Below, in pieces: positions 35,871-48,085 of a stretch of 64,000 nt of DNA. Position 1 is the stretch's first letter, and each line of letters begins with the position of its first letter. A program made the translations under genes and the position numbers. This DNA comes from Sepiola atlantica (lineage: Eukaryota; Mollusca; Cephalopoda; Sepiida; Sepiolidae), in contig OY744523.1 in the NCBI GenBank assembly GCA_963556195.1, forward strand, positions 77,766,445-77,830,444, in the 5' to 3' direction. A model generated the notes under the pieces. The model was not told where the DNA came from and ran no database searches. It was given only the letters and a program-made list of their open reading frames with translations.

Positions 35871-36250
35871 TGTTTTACTGTTATTGGTAGTAGTTCAGTC
35901 TACAAAACACAAGGTTCAGCTAGTACTTGATTATTGGGAGTTGAACAAATATTTTAAATATCACTGTGGTGATGATGTGCTCAACGTATGTTGAGTGACC
36001 CTGGGGAAATTGAGACAAATAATTGTGGCTTCTACAATTGTCGATTTAAAATCTGTATACTTGCAGATACATGTTGCAGGACATCTGATTAGGTATCAGT
36101 TGTTCAGATACAAGGATCTATTGCCTGACTCAGGTGGATTTACATCCTATAGGAGGAGACCTAATCCAAAATGTTAACCCAGATTTAACAAGGGAGTCAG
36201 TTCAGTGAGTGCATTCACGACTCGGGAGAAGTCCAAGTTGACACTGGTTA
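35871..36250 (+). pseudogene. LTR-retrotransposon reverse transcriptase fragment
   Basis: The plus strand reads VQLVLDYWELNKYFKYHCGD, then TIVDLKSVYLQIHVAGHLIR with YQLFRYKD, followed out of frame by YCLT. This is the start of an LTR-element RT (usually V(R/K)PVLDYRELN, then IVDLK.AYLQI.V). Stops and a frameshift at about 36,115 end it before motif C. Superfamily uncertain. Confidence 0.55.
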
Positions 36251-36919
36251 AACCAAACTGGTCATCGACATGACACTATATAGAGGTAGGGTGTATCTGT
36301 CAATGGTTGACTGTGGATCTGGGCGATTTCTTATTTACAGACATCAAACAATATTTTTCTGGGGCATAGAGCAGTGAGGGGTGCTTGACAGTAACACAGC
36401 ATTCTGCTTGGAGGTTCTCTTGAAGACATTTTACAGATAGATCATCAGGTGATACTACAGAGTAGCTTACAGGCCTAGTGGAAACAAAATTTTAAAAAAA
36501 CATAAAAGGCATTGCTAAGAGAGGAAATATATCGCCCACTGAAGCAATGTTCCCAAACAATATGTCTTCCAAAACCAGATGAGTCGAAAAAACGGTACCA
36601 CAAGAGCAATCTTCAATTACCAATGGAAGCTTCCAAGAGTTGTACTAATCACCAAGCAAACTGACTTACGAGTAAGAGAGGAAGAAATGTAATAAAAATA
36701 TGAAACTTACTACTTGAACCAAAACGAATGTGTACGTGTCTAGCATGCGAATATTCTTGAAAAGAAACATGACCGCTTTCCAAAAAAGAATTTGTAATAA
36801 GAACGATTTCTGGTTCAGTGTGATTCTCAGGACACATTTTGACTCCTTCTGAGAGTATATATAATTTGTAAGACTGTGTGAAACAAAAACAGTGAGGAAA
36901 AAGAGTGAGGGTCACACCA
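36251..36919. other. Possible decayed internal region of the same LTR element
   Basis: There are no clear motifs. It lies between the RT fragment and the first LTR, so it could be the remains of downstream pol sequence. Confidence 0.3.
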
Positions 36920-37122
36920 TGTGTCGTCCATCAGGGAAGGAATCCAGAGCATTCCGCTTATAAGATAGAATCTTGTTATTTTGTGTAATGACTAGATATC
37001 ACTTATGCAAATGATCAATGTTTTGTATGGGCGAATTCTTGTTGAGATAAAAAGACTAGAAACTTTCCCCTCTGGTGCAGTGTGAAAATTGACATGATGA
37101 GTTTGGACCACGTCGAGTGTTC

Positions 37123-37153
<31 letters not shown>

Positions 37154-38106
37154 CGAGTTGCCTAAACAGACTTGTATATCTGTATTCATGGCCGGACCCC
37201 CCAGTTTAAGTGAAGCAACACCTGAAGGCATCCATAAGCATTTAGCTGATGTCGATTGAATAGCTACTTTAGTGACAACAGACCATCATCAGGGATGAAG
37301 CAGAACTTGGGGAAGCAAGATACTTGTACAATGTCCTACCGAAGGATGGCGTGTCCCCAGCAACCGTACTTGCAAATACCATCTACACGCACTAGGCTTG
37401 AGTAAAAGGAATCGACCTTGAGCAGTTACTTGACGACGATAAGATGAGCAGGCCATAAGATATTGGAGATCACCTCTGGGTGAAACCACCAGGCTGTCGA
37501 TGTATCATGAAATTCAAACGGGGTTGAGTGACTAACGTGGTCAGTCAGCAATCTGCCTTGGTTGATGCAGTCCCATGCCACATACACGATCTTCACCATG
37601 CTTTGGACGCAGGCAACAGCTGGGAAACATGACGAGGAAAGTAATGAGTCGTTTGACACTGAGCTATTAATGTGTAGCGCCAGTGATCCCCACAAGAAAG
37701 GAGCCACGAATTCGGAAGTAGAAACTTTGTCGGGCGATATGGAAGAAGAAAATTCAAGAGCGGAAACTGGGGTGCATGACCCACTTCGAATAAGCGCACA
37801 GATCAAAAAGGTCACCACCACCCTGCAGCATGTGTGATCAAAATATCAGGGGTGTAGCAGTCATCATCCGGATCGACAAGGAAAAAAAGTGTATCGTCCA
37901 TCAGGAATTGAACCGAGGATGTTCTGCTTACAAGATAGAATCTTGTTATTTTTGTCCGATGACGAGAGTTCACTTATGGAAATGATCATTGTTTTGTATG
38001 GGCGAATACTCGTTGGCATAAAAAGAGTAGCAACTTTCCTCCCTGGCGCAGTGTGTAAAGCTGATATGACGAGTTTGGACTACGTTGAGTATTCAGCGAG
38101 AGAAAG
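36920..38106 (+). mobile_element. Short LTR element with about 215-bp LTRs
   Basis: Direct repeats at 36,920-37,135 and 37,889-38,106 share TCGTCCATCAGG near the start, TTTTGTATGGGCGAAT and ATAAAAAGA (a TATA-like box), and end in GA-rich sequence. Their divergence is roughly 15%. The 750-bp interior has a frame beginning MAGPPSLSEATPEGIHKHLA at 37,190 that stops after 23 codons, as a decayed gag start would. A 91-codon open frame (37,562-37,837) is unrecognised. No RT or integrase lies between the LTRs. The RT fragment to the left may belong to a neighbouring copy sharing the left LTR. Confidence 0.6.
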
Positions 38107-38143
<37 letters not shown>

Positions 38144-38360
38144 TAGAGAGAGAGACAGAGAGAAAGAGAGAGAGTCAGAGAGAAAGACATTTTGAGATAC
38201 ACAAAAATACCTACAGGATTATTCATGCTGAGTAGTTCGAGTGAGAGACGTGCATAAGAGGCAACTAGAAAGAAGTGAAGGGACATTAAATGAAGGTGAA
38301 AGTATACACAAAAAAAAAACATAAAGACCACCACAATTAAGTAATTATCATTATATGAAA
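38107..38360. repeat. (GATA)n and (GA)n with short spacer
   Basis: (GATA)n lies at about 38,108-38,142, then GA-rich sequence to 38,190. The rest is unrecognised. Confidence 0.8.
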
Positions 38361-38945
38361 CGAGAAAGAGTACCCGTCCTAGGACCGGTAAAAGAACAGT
38401 TTTGCATCACTTTTATGTCACTTTACGAAGATTAAAATCAAGATATAATGATACTAACCTGATGTCTAGAATCTTTATTCCAATTTTGATCAAAATCCAA
38501 TCAAAATCAATCAAAAAATGATACTAGAAAGTGTCTCAAATATAAGGCTTAAGTTTAAGAGGTCTTAAGAAGAAGTTGAAATTCAGGGAATCTTGCTTAA
38601 TTGGTGCCAAATGACTATGGAGTAAATTTAATGCAAACCCGAAATATTTGAAATTTCAAATTGGAGGTTGTGCCCATATTATAATCCTTAAAATCCCTTT
38701 AAAATATCTAAAAGAAACTGAAATTTGAGGAATATTTATTAATTGATGTCTCATACTTATTGTTAAATTTTCACAAAGGGCTCACCTTGTTTATCCCCTT
38801 TGCATAAAACTAAATTAAACTAAATATACCCACGCTTACATCTAGAGCTTTGTTTTAAAATCCATAATGATTGTGTAATTAGTTTGGGAATGAATCCTGT
38901 ACATACAAATATATAAACATATACACCTATCTAACTTTATATAGT
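38361..38945 (-). mobile_element. Non-autonomous Helitron family H1, copy 3
   Basis: Minus strand: the 3' terminus carries a stem from ACCGGTCCTAGGAC and ends CTCG before T. The body aligns with copies 2 and 4. The 5' end reads ACTATATAAAGTTAG and is slightly eroded. Confidence 0.55.
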
Positions 38946-38950
38946 AGTAT

Positions 38951-39075
38951 TATGAAAATATATCCATAACAAGTAAGCTACACAGAAGCGTCCATGTTTC
39001 ATTTCTGCAGAAAATCATCAGACTATTTCCTGTGGGAATGAAACATGGATGCTTCTGTGTAGATATATTTTCATA
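38951..39075. repeat. Hairpin-forming inverted repeat
   Basis: Inner arms CTACACAGAAGCGTCCATGT (from 38,980) and ACATGGATGCTTCTGTGTAG pair with one mismatch around a loop of about 45 nt. Outer arms TATGAAAATATAT and ATATATTTTCATA also pair. Minus strand within the loop shows CTGATGA, a TTTCT/AGAAA stem and GAAAC, a third hammerhead-like order in this window. Confidence 0.75.
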
Positions 39076-39112
39076 TTACTACTCATGTATTCGGCACTGT
39101 TGAAGTAAATAC

Positions 39113-39300
39113 TGAAAATATACTTTACTTTACTTTACTTTAATCGGACAGGACTTAACGTCCCCTCACTGTATTGAACACAAAATTCTGTTTGAAGAGG
39201 AATCGCACACTGTTCCCTAATGCTGTTGGACCATCTTTTTGGTGGACGTCCTCTTGGTCTTGCATTTGAAAAGTCTTTTCTGTAGCTGGCATTTATATAT
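39113..39300 (-). pseudogene. LINE 3' end with (AAAGT)n tail
   Basis: Minus strand encodes ARPRGRPPKRWSNSIREQ, the C-terminal GRP.KRW motif of many LINE RT proteins. It is followed by a stop and an (AAAGT)n tail (39,120-39,140). Truncated by (TA)n at about 39,293. Confidence 0.5.
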
Positions 39301-39716
39301 ATATATATATGTGCACAATATATTACTTTATAATAGCATATGTTTATATACATGAAATAGTAATTTTAAATAGAGATATGACTGTTAACAATGGTATGAT
39401 ATGCTTAAATGATTTTCAAAGTATTCTAGTAATGTATTGATTAGCTATCAACTGATTGATTGGCAAACATGCGCCTTTAGTAGTTATAGCAAACTTCTCT
39501 TTGATTACATTTAATAATTTTACAAATGTATTTTGTGATTTGGTATAAACTATGTTTTTGAGTTTAAATCTGGTGAATGCAGTTAATATGCAGCATAGTT
39601 TTTTTTATTCATTCTGTTAATTCAAATTGAAATCAGCAAAGCATCTGATGACATTACTTATTTATAGTTTTCACTTCTCTTCTAGAATTCTTTCTTCGTG
39701 TTTTTTTATACTGAAA
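39301..39716. other. Spacer
   Basis: No recognisable feature. Confidence 0.4.
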
Positions 39717-40328
39717 TTAGAAGAATACCCGTCCGAGAACGAGTAAAATTAATTCCTCAAATAAAACAGTTTTGAACTACTTTTATTTTTCACTACAAAG
39801 ATTAAAATAAAGATATAATTATACTACACTTTATGTCTAGAATCCTTATTCTAATTTTAATCAAAACCCATTACATGATTTTGATTCTATAAAATGTCTA
39901 AGATTAAGCTTAAGAAATTGAAATTCAGGGAATCGTGATTAATTCGTGTCTAATGACTATAGATCAAATTCAATGCAAAACTGACATATTTGAATTTTAA
40001 AATAGGAGGCTGTTCCCATATTATATCTCCTAAAAACCTTTTAAAATGCTTCAAAGAAATTGAAATTTGAGAAATATTTGATAGTTGATATCTAATATTT
40101 ATTGTCAAAATTGCTCCCAAATCGGAAGTATCTAAATTTTCACGAACGGCTGGCACCCCTTTTGAACCTGTTTCCAAAACTAAATAAGACTAAATATATC
40201 CCACATTCTGACCCCTTACGTCTAGCAACTGTGTCCCCAAATTTATAATGGTCGGTTAATTATTTTAGGAGTGAATCTAGTACATACAAATATATAAACA
40301 TATAAACATACCTAACTTTAGAGAGAGA
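39717..40328 (-). mobile_element. Non-autonomous Helitron family H1, copy 4 (612 bp)
   Basis: Minus strand begins TCTCTCTCTAAAGTTAGG after an A and ends TATTCTTCTAA before a T, with a CGT/ACG-based hairpin (ACTCGTTCTCGGACGGGT) just before the end. It is aligned along its whole length with copy 2. No coding sequence. Confidence 0.65.
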
Positions 40329-41064
40329 TTTAGAAGCTATTTTAAAGACAAAGGTTGAATATTATATTATTAATATGTCTGACACGATAGAATGAAAAAA
40401 GAAATCTACACAAGATCAATGTTTCGTATAAAGAACACAAAGATGGAAAGAGAAAAGTTCATTCTGATGTCTTTTACTGGCCTAAAGTTCAGGTAGAATC
40501 CTGATAATATTTCACAATTTTATAAAACATTCTTCTCACAAAATATTCCAGCTTTTTGCTGTTTTTCTTTTTATAACTATCAAAGGTTTTGTGATATATC
40601 TGGTCTCATCCTATACACAAGTGACTTCTATTGCAATGGAATTCGTTTGGAATGACAAATTGTCATCTCTTATGTTATAAAAGTCTTGTTTTATTTGAAG
40701 GAATATTTTTCTTTTGTTTTAGAGATTGTTTGACTTTTTCTACAAATCCCAAAACCGAGTTTGCCCTTCAGAGAATTTGGTTCCCTTACAAAAGTATTTT
40801 TCAGATTAGGCTCTACGAGACTGTATCTGCCGGAGGTTTAAGGTACATTGCATTGCATTTGGGGACCTTTCTTCCCAAAGGAACTAAAATTAAAGCACTT
40901 TTCTTATTCTCAATTGACATTAGTGTTTTGCTTGTGTTTTGTTTTGCCTAATTTATTCTGTTGAAGTGAGTTGACTCGGCTTTTGCTGCTGACTAAACTT
41001 TTATAAATGAATTCAAGTTGTAATCATGGTGAATTTAGTAATAAGATTTGAAATATCTTCTAGA
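40329..41064. other. Spacer with an unrecognised open frame
   Basis: The plus strand is open for 106 codons at 40,631-40,951. Its Phe/Leu-rich translation has no motif I recognise and no supporting neighbours. Confidence 0.4.
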
Positions 41065-41067
41065 AGA

Positions 41068-41109
<42 letters not shown>

Positions 41110-41777
41110 GGTTTAATGTCCGTTTTACATTTATCTGGACGACTTTAAGAAATTGACTTAAGAACTAACATATCTCTGGTCAGATTTTTATTTATTCCTG
41201 TTTCTCTCAAGTCCATTATTATCCTACCCCCATGTTTTCCTTTGCCTTCCTATGTGAACTGAACCTGCTACCTCAACCGTTCTACATCTAATAACACAAA
41301 TACTATCATCCATTCTGTCAACATAGCCATACAAGCGAAGTCTCCTGTTCTGAGCACATCTCCCTATACTGTCCAGATTTAATCTCCTTCTGAAGTCATC
41401 AGCTTTAAGACATATTGCACATCCGTCATATTTTTCTCACATCATTTCTCTCCATACAATGCATATCTTCAACCGTCACTGGCCAGGTTTCACTTCCATA
41501 CGTCATAACACTGCACACACATGCCTGATAGACTCTTCCCTTGGTCGACAGTGATAACGTTTTTCTGGTTAGTCATTAAAGTTTTCTGAACTTATTCCAT
41601 ACACTCCTCACTCTTGCAATCATTCTAGCACCTGCTCCACTCTGTGCTCCAATGGTATCACAAAGTTAACAAAACTTCTGAACAACCTCAATACCTTCAC
41701 CATCTAAATATACTTTCTCTACATCTGAGTTCTCATCTGTCTCCATTTTCTTACACTTCTTGCACACAAACTAGTGT
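41065..41777 (-). pseudogene. (ATG)-tailed LINE copy 3
   Basis: It has the (CAT)n tail (41,069-41,109) and then C-terminal RT sequence on the minus strand. It is truncated at about 41,777, just after the CKKCKK patch, at the same point as copy 4 (44,127). Confidence 0.65.
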
Positions 41778-42639
41778 CTTCAAAATGTGTTTTGGTTTTG
41801 ATGTTGTTTGTTTACATGTTCATTAGGACATTTGCTATTTATTTGAGAAATGGTTTTGTGCCTGTTGACATCGACTTATGGTTTCTTTCTCTTTTTAAAA
41901 TTCAATTTCTTCCAACAAATTGGAAGGTTTGTGTTTGTTTTTGGTTTCTAATCGATTTCTTCTGTTTTTGCAGTTGTCATTTTTGTACTTTTTTGTTTTA
42001 GTAGTTTAAATGGTCTTTCTTTTCCATTGTCGTTTCCATTAGCTGATATCTGTTTTTTTTTTGTTTTGATCAATGCTTTTGTTAGTAGGTCGGATTTCTA
42101 ACATTTTTTTCTTACAGTTTCTTTTTTCCTGGAAGATTTTTCTTTAGATGTTTTGGGGTAGGTTTTCTGCAGTACGAGTTAGGGCAGGTAGAAAGATGAC
42201 TTCTACTTTTTAGGTTTAATGGTTAGATTTTTGGTGGTGAGTGGTGATATGTTTAGTTATTAGATTTTTGATATTTAGTGGTGAGATTTGGTGATGTTAG
42301 GATTAAGTTTCAGGTTGGGTTAGTTTTAATTGTATTTTGCTTTCATTTATTTAGGTTCAGGGGGTTTTCTTGCTTATTTTCTAAAGAGTATTAGTTTTTA
42401 GTTTTTGAATGGTTGTTGATCATATTTTTCGTTCGGAATTTCGTTATGAGTATTTTGTATGTAAAGTTGATTGATATCTGGTAGAGGTGGTCTTGCTATA
42501 GTTGCATGGGTTTGACTTTTCATATATGCGTTTGTTTTGGCTTCAATGAAGATGAAGTTTTGTGTTGAATTCTTTCTTTATTCCCTATACATGTTTTTGA
42601 GTAGGCTGCAATCATTTGGTGACCGTTTACACATTTTAT
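41778..42639. other. T-rich region, probably decayed LINE ORF1 flank
   Basis: Strong T bias on the plus strand (A-rich on minus) continues from the ORF1 remnant. No clear motifs. Confidence 0.35.
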
Positions 42640-43190
42640 TTGTTTGGTACATAACCAGGATCTCGTTGACCACACTTCCAACAAACACAACGACTTCTAC
42701 ATTTATCTCCAACTTTATGGCAGTTGAAGCATCTCATAGAAGTTGGATGTAGATTTCAATTGAAAATTCTATTATTATTTCTTTGAGGATTTGTGGTGTA
42801 AAGTTTAAGTTTTTAATTATTTTTTTTGGTTTTTAAATTCTTTTTAATTTCCTCTATTTTATATAAGGACATCTTTTAACTGTGTATTTCGTGTGGGTAA
42901 GTTTTATGTTGATATTGTGGAAGGTTCTCATTTTCTTTACTGTTTCCACCTAGTTTTTCTTTTCTATTTCTATAAGTACGGTTTCATTAGAGTTTCTGTT
43001 ACTGTTTTAGGAAGTAGTTATGTTGAAAATCACCTTTTCTATTACAAATGATGATAGTTTTATGATTAAGAATCTGTAGAAGTCATTAGTGGATTCTTCG
43101 TCAGATTCTGTGCCGTTTGGGTGTTGTCTCTTGATTTTTTTTTACAATATGGCTATTAAATATTTTTCCTTCCATTGCTGTGTTCCCCAT
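42640..43190 (-). pseudogene. LINE ORF1 (gag-like) remnant with zinc knuckles
   Basis: Minus strand: MEGKIFNSHIVKKNQETTPK (about 43,180), FYRFLIIK, LSSFVIEKVI and KMRTFHNINIKLTH appear in the order seen in jockey/I-type ORF1 proteins. They are followed at 42,745-42,660 by MRCFNCHKVGDKCRSRCVCW then KCGQ, a double CX2C zinc-knuckle region. The His of the knuckle is not preserved. The protein would bind LINE RNA. Stops and frameshifts are frequent. No RT of the same element is adjacent. Confidence 0.5.
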
Positions 43191-43376
43191 CCATCTCGGA
43201 GCCCAGATTTGGGGCAGACCAAACGGTAGACCCATTTGCCCTTTGATCTGTCAAAGTCACCCGAGCAGTTTTGATTCACTTTCTAAAGCTTATATCTTTC
43301 AAGGCAACAAAATTTATTTGTTCTCTCCGTCTTGACTGAAATAAAACCATACTTTTACTAAACTCAGGTACACACA
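43191..43376. other. Spacer
   Basis: No recognisable feature. Confidence 0.35.
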
Positions 43377-43388
43377 ATCATCATCATC

Positions 43389-43445
<57 letters not shown>

Positions 43446-44130
43446 GGTTTAACATCCGTTTTAAATGTAGGCATGTGTTGGATGGCTTCTATGAATTGCC
43501 TTTCAAACTAACCTATCATTGGCCAAATATTTATTGTATCCCTATTTCTCTCAAGCCCATTCTTATCACTTCTTTACATGTTATTTTTGCCTTTCCTTGT
43601 GAACTAAACCTGCTACCTCAACTGTTCTACATCTAAATAACCCAAGAACTCTCATCCATGTTTTCAACGTGACCATACCATCGAAGTCCTCTGTTCTGCA
43701 TACATCCTATACTGTCTAGATTAAATCTTCCTCTGAGGTCATCAAATCTAAGTCGGTTTTTAAAACTTACTACACATCCATCATATCATTTTTATATCAG
43801 TTCTCTCCATGCAACGCATTTCTTCAAGCCTTACTGGTCAGGTTTCACTTCTATACATCACACTGAGTAAACATGTCTGATAGAGTCTTCCCTTGGTCAA
43901 CAATGGTAACGTTCTGCTGGTTAGTAATGACAGAAATTCCATGAATTTACTCCATCAACTCCTGCAATCACACTATGACCTGCTCCTCCCTGTGCTCCGA
44001 TGGTATCACCAAGGTAACAAAACATTTGAACAATCTCAATATTTTTCGCCATCCAAATATACTTTCTCCACATCTGGTTTCTCATCCATCTCTATTTTCT
44101 TATACTTCTTGCACACAAACTGGTGTCTTT
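43377..44130 (-). pseudogene. (ATG)-tailed LINE copy 4
   Basis: (CAT)n tail at 43,378-43,446 and then the C-terminal RT region, ending after the CKKC patch at 44,127. The end coincides with a 10-bp perfect inverted repeat (TGGTGTCTTT, 44,121-44,130 and 44,140-44,149). Confidence 0.65.
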
Positions 44131-46910
44131 AAACTACAGAAAGACACCATTTACTTACATGTTAGTAATTATAAACTAGAACAATGAGAAATAAGATACA
44201 ACTGATTACGAATAAATGACAAGCATTTCCTTTCAGCAAGCATTATTGTATCTTCAAAAATTCAATCCGAACCAATTAGTACTATGACCTAAGAAAATGA
44301 TAGAAAATAAATTATAAAGTTTAACAGAAAACTTCAATTAATAAGGATTTTCTTTACTTTTGTCTCTTCTTGTTTTTCCTTTATCTTTTGGATAAATCCT
44401 TCAATCAAATCGTTTATTCTGGTTAATATCGAATTCATAATTACCCATACAATGAATTGCATCACCCCACTTCTTCCAACCCAGTCCATTGTTATTAATG
44501 GTGGTGATGCTAATCTATCCTTAACGATGATTAATAACATCAAAGGAGGCGAGTGATTGCCTGTAACGTTTTCCAATAAAACATGTTAGATAAATACTTG
44601 ATAATAAAGATGTCACTATTCGTAATTGCACAGCAAAGCAGACATTTGCTCAGTCAATTACATCCCTTTCTGTTTATCTTTGAAGATTGAGTAATCATGT
44701 CTTCTTGCTTTCCTTAACTAATCCTACATTGTAATCCTATCATATTTTTATTATGGAAACACTAGTAAATCTTTTTAATACTCAGCTTATCTCATTATCC
44801 AAAGGCCTTTGATTATTATCAAGTAATCAGTCAAAATGGAATGGGGAGACAACCGAAAGACACTTTCTATTCAATCCCATGTCCAAGAAGACAATGAAGA
44901 AAAACTATGAACACACAAATCTTTTATTATTTCATCATTTCAACTCCACACAGATTTGACTGAATAATATCCGCCTCTAATGAAACAACGGATCAATATT
45001 TCTCTGTAATTAATGTTTGAGAAAAATAATTATTTCATTAACTTTTTAATTTCTTATCAATTTATCTATTTTTATTCTTCCTTATTTAATAGAATCACCC
45101 CAATTGCATAGTTGTTTTTCTTTTGCTCTCTTCCTCACAATGGATATGTTAGCATGCATTCAGTGTATTTGTGATACATGTAGACTAACATATGACCAGT
45201 CGCAAGTTTTGGGATCATTTAATAATAAAAAGAAATGAATGTCAATAATTATAGTACAGTATCTGTAAACTCAATTTAAGACTAAAATGTCACTCTTTTG
45301 TCAAAAATCAAAATAGAGTTCTGAATTAGTAGCTATTTCACACATATTTCGAAATAGGTATCATGTAAATTATACAGATGAGAACAGAGTATAAATGTTT
45401 ATATTTCACAAAAATAAATAGTAAAAAGTCAGATATGACGATATAATATCTCTTAGTATAAAAGTGAAAATTCTGTTCTTTGAGATTATTTGTTGCACGA
45501 AGAACCTGCACTTTTCATGGACTACTTTATAGTGGTCACTTTAGCTTATCTTCAGTTAAAGTATACACATTTCCAACCCAAAATGTGCAAGTTGCTCCAG
45601 TTAAATACTGGCTATTTGAATATACCATCATTATGAGGAGATGTTTTCTTGAGAAAAATGAATTTTTTCAGCAGAGATTTTATACAGCAGAATTGTTGAT
45701 ATGAATTTATTATTAATTTTTATTATTTCCATTTTTTTGTCTTCATATCTCATGCTGAGGTTAGACGTTTCGTGAATGACTTCTAACTCCTCTTGTCTGT
45801 TAATATTTTGCTTGTGCTTCCCACTAGGAGCAGGCCATCATCGACTGATCTCCTCCATGTCTTAAGCGGCCTACCTGATATGGAGCCCACTTTGGAAAGT
45901 TTAGGATGACTCTTGAAAGGTGGCGTGGCTGTACCAACTGAGATGCTGTTGTGCGATGCAATTTCTCATGGGTGCCTTTACATTGATACCGGCAGTTTTC
46001 TACATTCACTTAATATTTTGATTCATTTAGTATTTAATTTCACTATGTTTTTATACATAAATAAATTAATTAAATTTATAATTTAATTAATTTATTTAAA
46101 TATGAGGAAATATGTAGCCTCATTAATTTAATTCAATATGTTAATCTATACCAAAACCTCAAAAAATGGTAGTTGATGCCTCCTTGCTAAACACTCAGCA
46201 TTATACGGTGAGGAACAATGAAAAGTAGAGCAATCCAGTGAAAGGAGTGGCACCCTCCCCTACATCTCGGTATAGTAGCCAATCAAAAGGGTAGATTCAA
46301 GTGGTCCTACAACTATGGTCGGTCGGTCTATCTATTTTTCATTTTTATGTTTATTCATTAAGCATTCTATTTCATTATATTACTAAACATGAATTTTATA
46401 TTATTTAAAAACATGCTAATACCTAATTTCAAAATTGATTTTTTAAGAAACTGAAATATTTCCCCACATAGATTAAATTTAATTGTAACAAGCTAATCAA
46501 TTTTGAATGACTAAAACTGAATTTAAACCAATTGTTTTATATTAAACCAATCTATATGAGATCTATTAGATTATACACTTGACCAGACTAATAGATCTCT
46601 TTTAATAAAATGTTTCCAAAATAAAATATAATTTGCTGAACTTTTATTCGCAGCAAATTACTTCATTCAAGTTTAATTAATAGGATTTAAAACAAATGTT
46701 TCTTACTTTTGCTTAAAATATAGTAGACGTAAATTCTTTTAACATATGCATTGAATTGTATAACTAATTCATTGTTTTGAAAAGAATGTTTGCATTCTCT
46801 TGTGACCCTGTAAAAGGACACAACACGAACTCGGAGTTTAGAGAAAACAAGTCTATTGAACAAAAGTGTAATACAACAGAGAAACAAGAGTGGTAGTACG
46901 TCAGTCGTGA
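44131..46910. other. Spacer, no gene seen
   Basis: Nearly 2.8 kb, mainly AT-rich. Two patches of mixed composition (45,815-46,000 and 46,200-46,330) look repeat-derived but I cannot name them. No coding match. Confidence 0.45.
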
Positions 46911-46914
46911 CTGT

Positions 46915-47975
46915 CAATAGAGACTGGGGTTGATTCAGGTATTTAATCGCTTCCCACTGCAGGAATATGCGACACAAGGTCGAAAGGTGGGGGAGAGTAA
47001 AGCCAGCCCCTTCGGAATTCATCGGTCAGGGCGCCTCAGGCAATAAACAATAAACTTACTCCACCCCAAACAGGGGAAGCAAGGCCTGGGAGGGCTGACC
47101 TCCTAGGACTATTCAGGATTCAGCCCGACAGATAAAAGACCACTAAAATAGCCCAGTCCCTGCTGGACCGACTGTCAATAATGAATCCTCAACAGGTGTT
47201 AGCACGTCCGAAGACTGGGGTTGATTCAGCTATGCAATTCCTTTACACTACAGGAATATGTGACACAAGGTCGGAAGGTGGGGGAAGAGTGAAGCCAGCG
47301 CCCTTAAAGGAGGAGCTCTCTGGCCTATCAAAAATTGCTTGTGCACCCCCGTCGGCATTCCCCGGTCAGGGCGCCTCAGGCAGTAAGCAATAAACTTACT
47401 CCATCTCAAAGAGGGGAGGGTAGGCAAGGCCTGAGAGGTAGTACCTCCTAGGACAATCCAGGACCGAATGCCGACAGATAAAAGGCCACTGAAATGGCCC
47501 AGTTCCTGTCGGATTGATTGTCAAGAATAGATCCTCGACTGGTATTACCCCATCCCGAAGTCCTCAATCAACTGAAGTTAATAAAAGACTGAATGGGCTG
47601 GCGTTGATTCAGATATTTAATTGCTTCCCACCGCAGTAATATGTGACACAAGATTAGAAGGTGGGGGAAGAATCAAGCCAACGCCCCTAAAGAAGGAGCA
47701 CTCTGGCCTAGGAAAAATAGCCTGGGAAGCCCCGTCGGCATTCCCCGGTCCTGGCGCCTCAGGCAGTAAGCAATGAATTTACTCAACCCCAAAGGTCCTC
47801 CTAGGACAACCCAGGACAGTATACCTCAGCTCCTGCCGGACTGATTGTCGAGACCGAATCCTCGACTGGTATTACCCCATCCCGACGTCCTCCATCAACC
47901 GAAGTTAATGAGAGACTGATCGGGCTGGGGTTGAGTCAACACTGAGGAGCAGTTTCTCCCAGCATTTATTATGAA
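46915..47975. repeat. GC-rich tandem array, about three units of 290-380 bp
   Basis: Units start at CTGG(G/C)GTTGATTCAG or a close variant near 46,923, 47,216, 47,598 and 47,928. Each contains ATATG(C/T)GACACAAG, GGTGGGG, GGCGCCTCAGGCA and GACTGATTGTC blocks. Internal deletions make the spacing uneven. A single inverted unit lies at 34.7-35.0 kb. Confidence 0.85.
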
Positions 47976-48085
47976 TAGGAGAGTCCAAGGTCCGTTATAA
48001 GTAAGGTACCATAACACATTCTCTGAGGAATTATCTTTTTAAAAAGAAAATATTTTCACATGCCAAATAAAAATTGTAGAAATTT

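Noticed and set aside
37562..37837. 91-codon acidic frame as a host gene
   Set aside because: It lies between two LTRs and has no recognisable domain, so it is more likely part of the LTR element.
40631..40951. 106-codon frame as a possible host exon
   Set aside because: No motif, no clear splice context, and a low-complexity Phe/Leu-rich composition as expected from AT-rich sequence.
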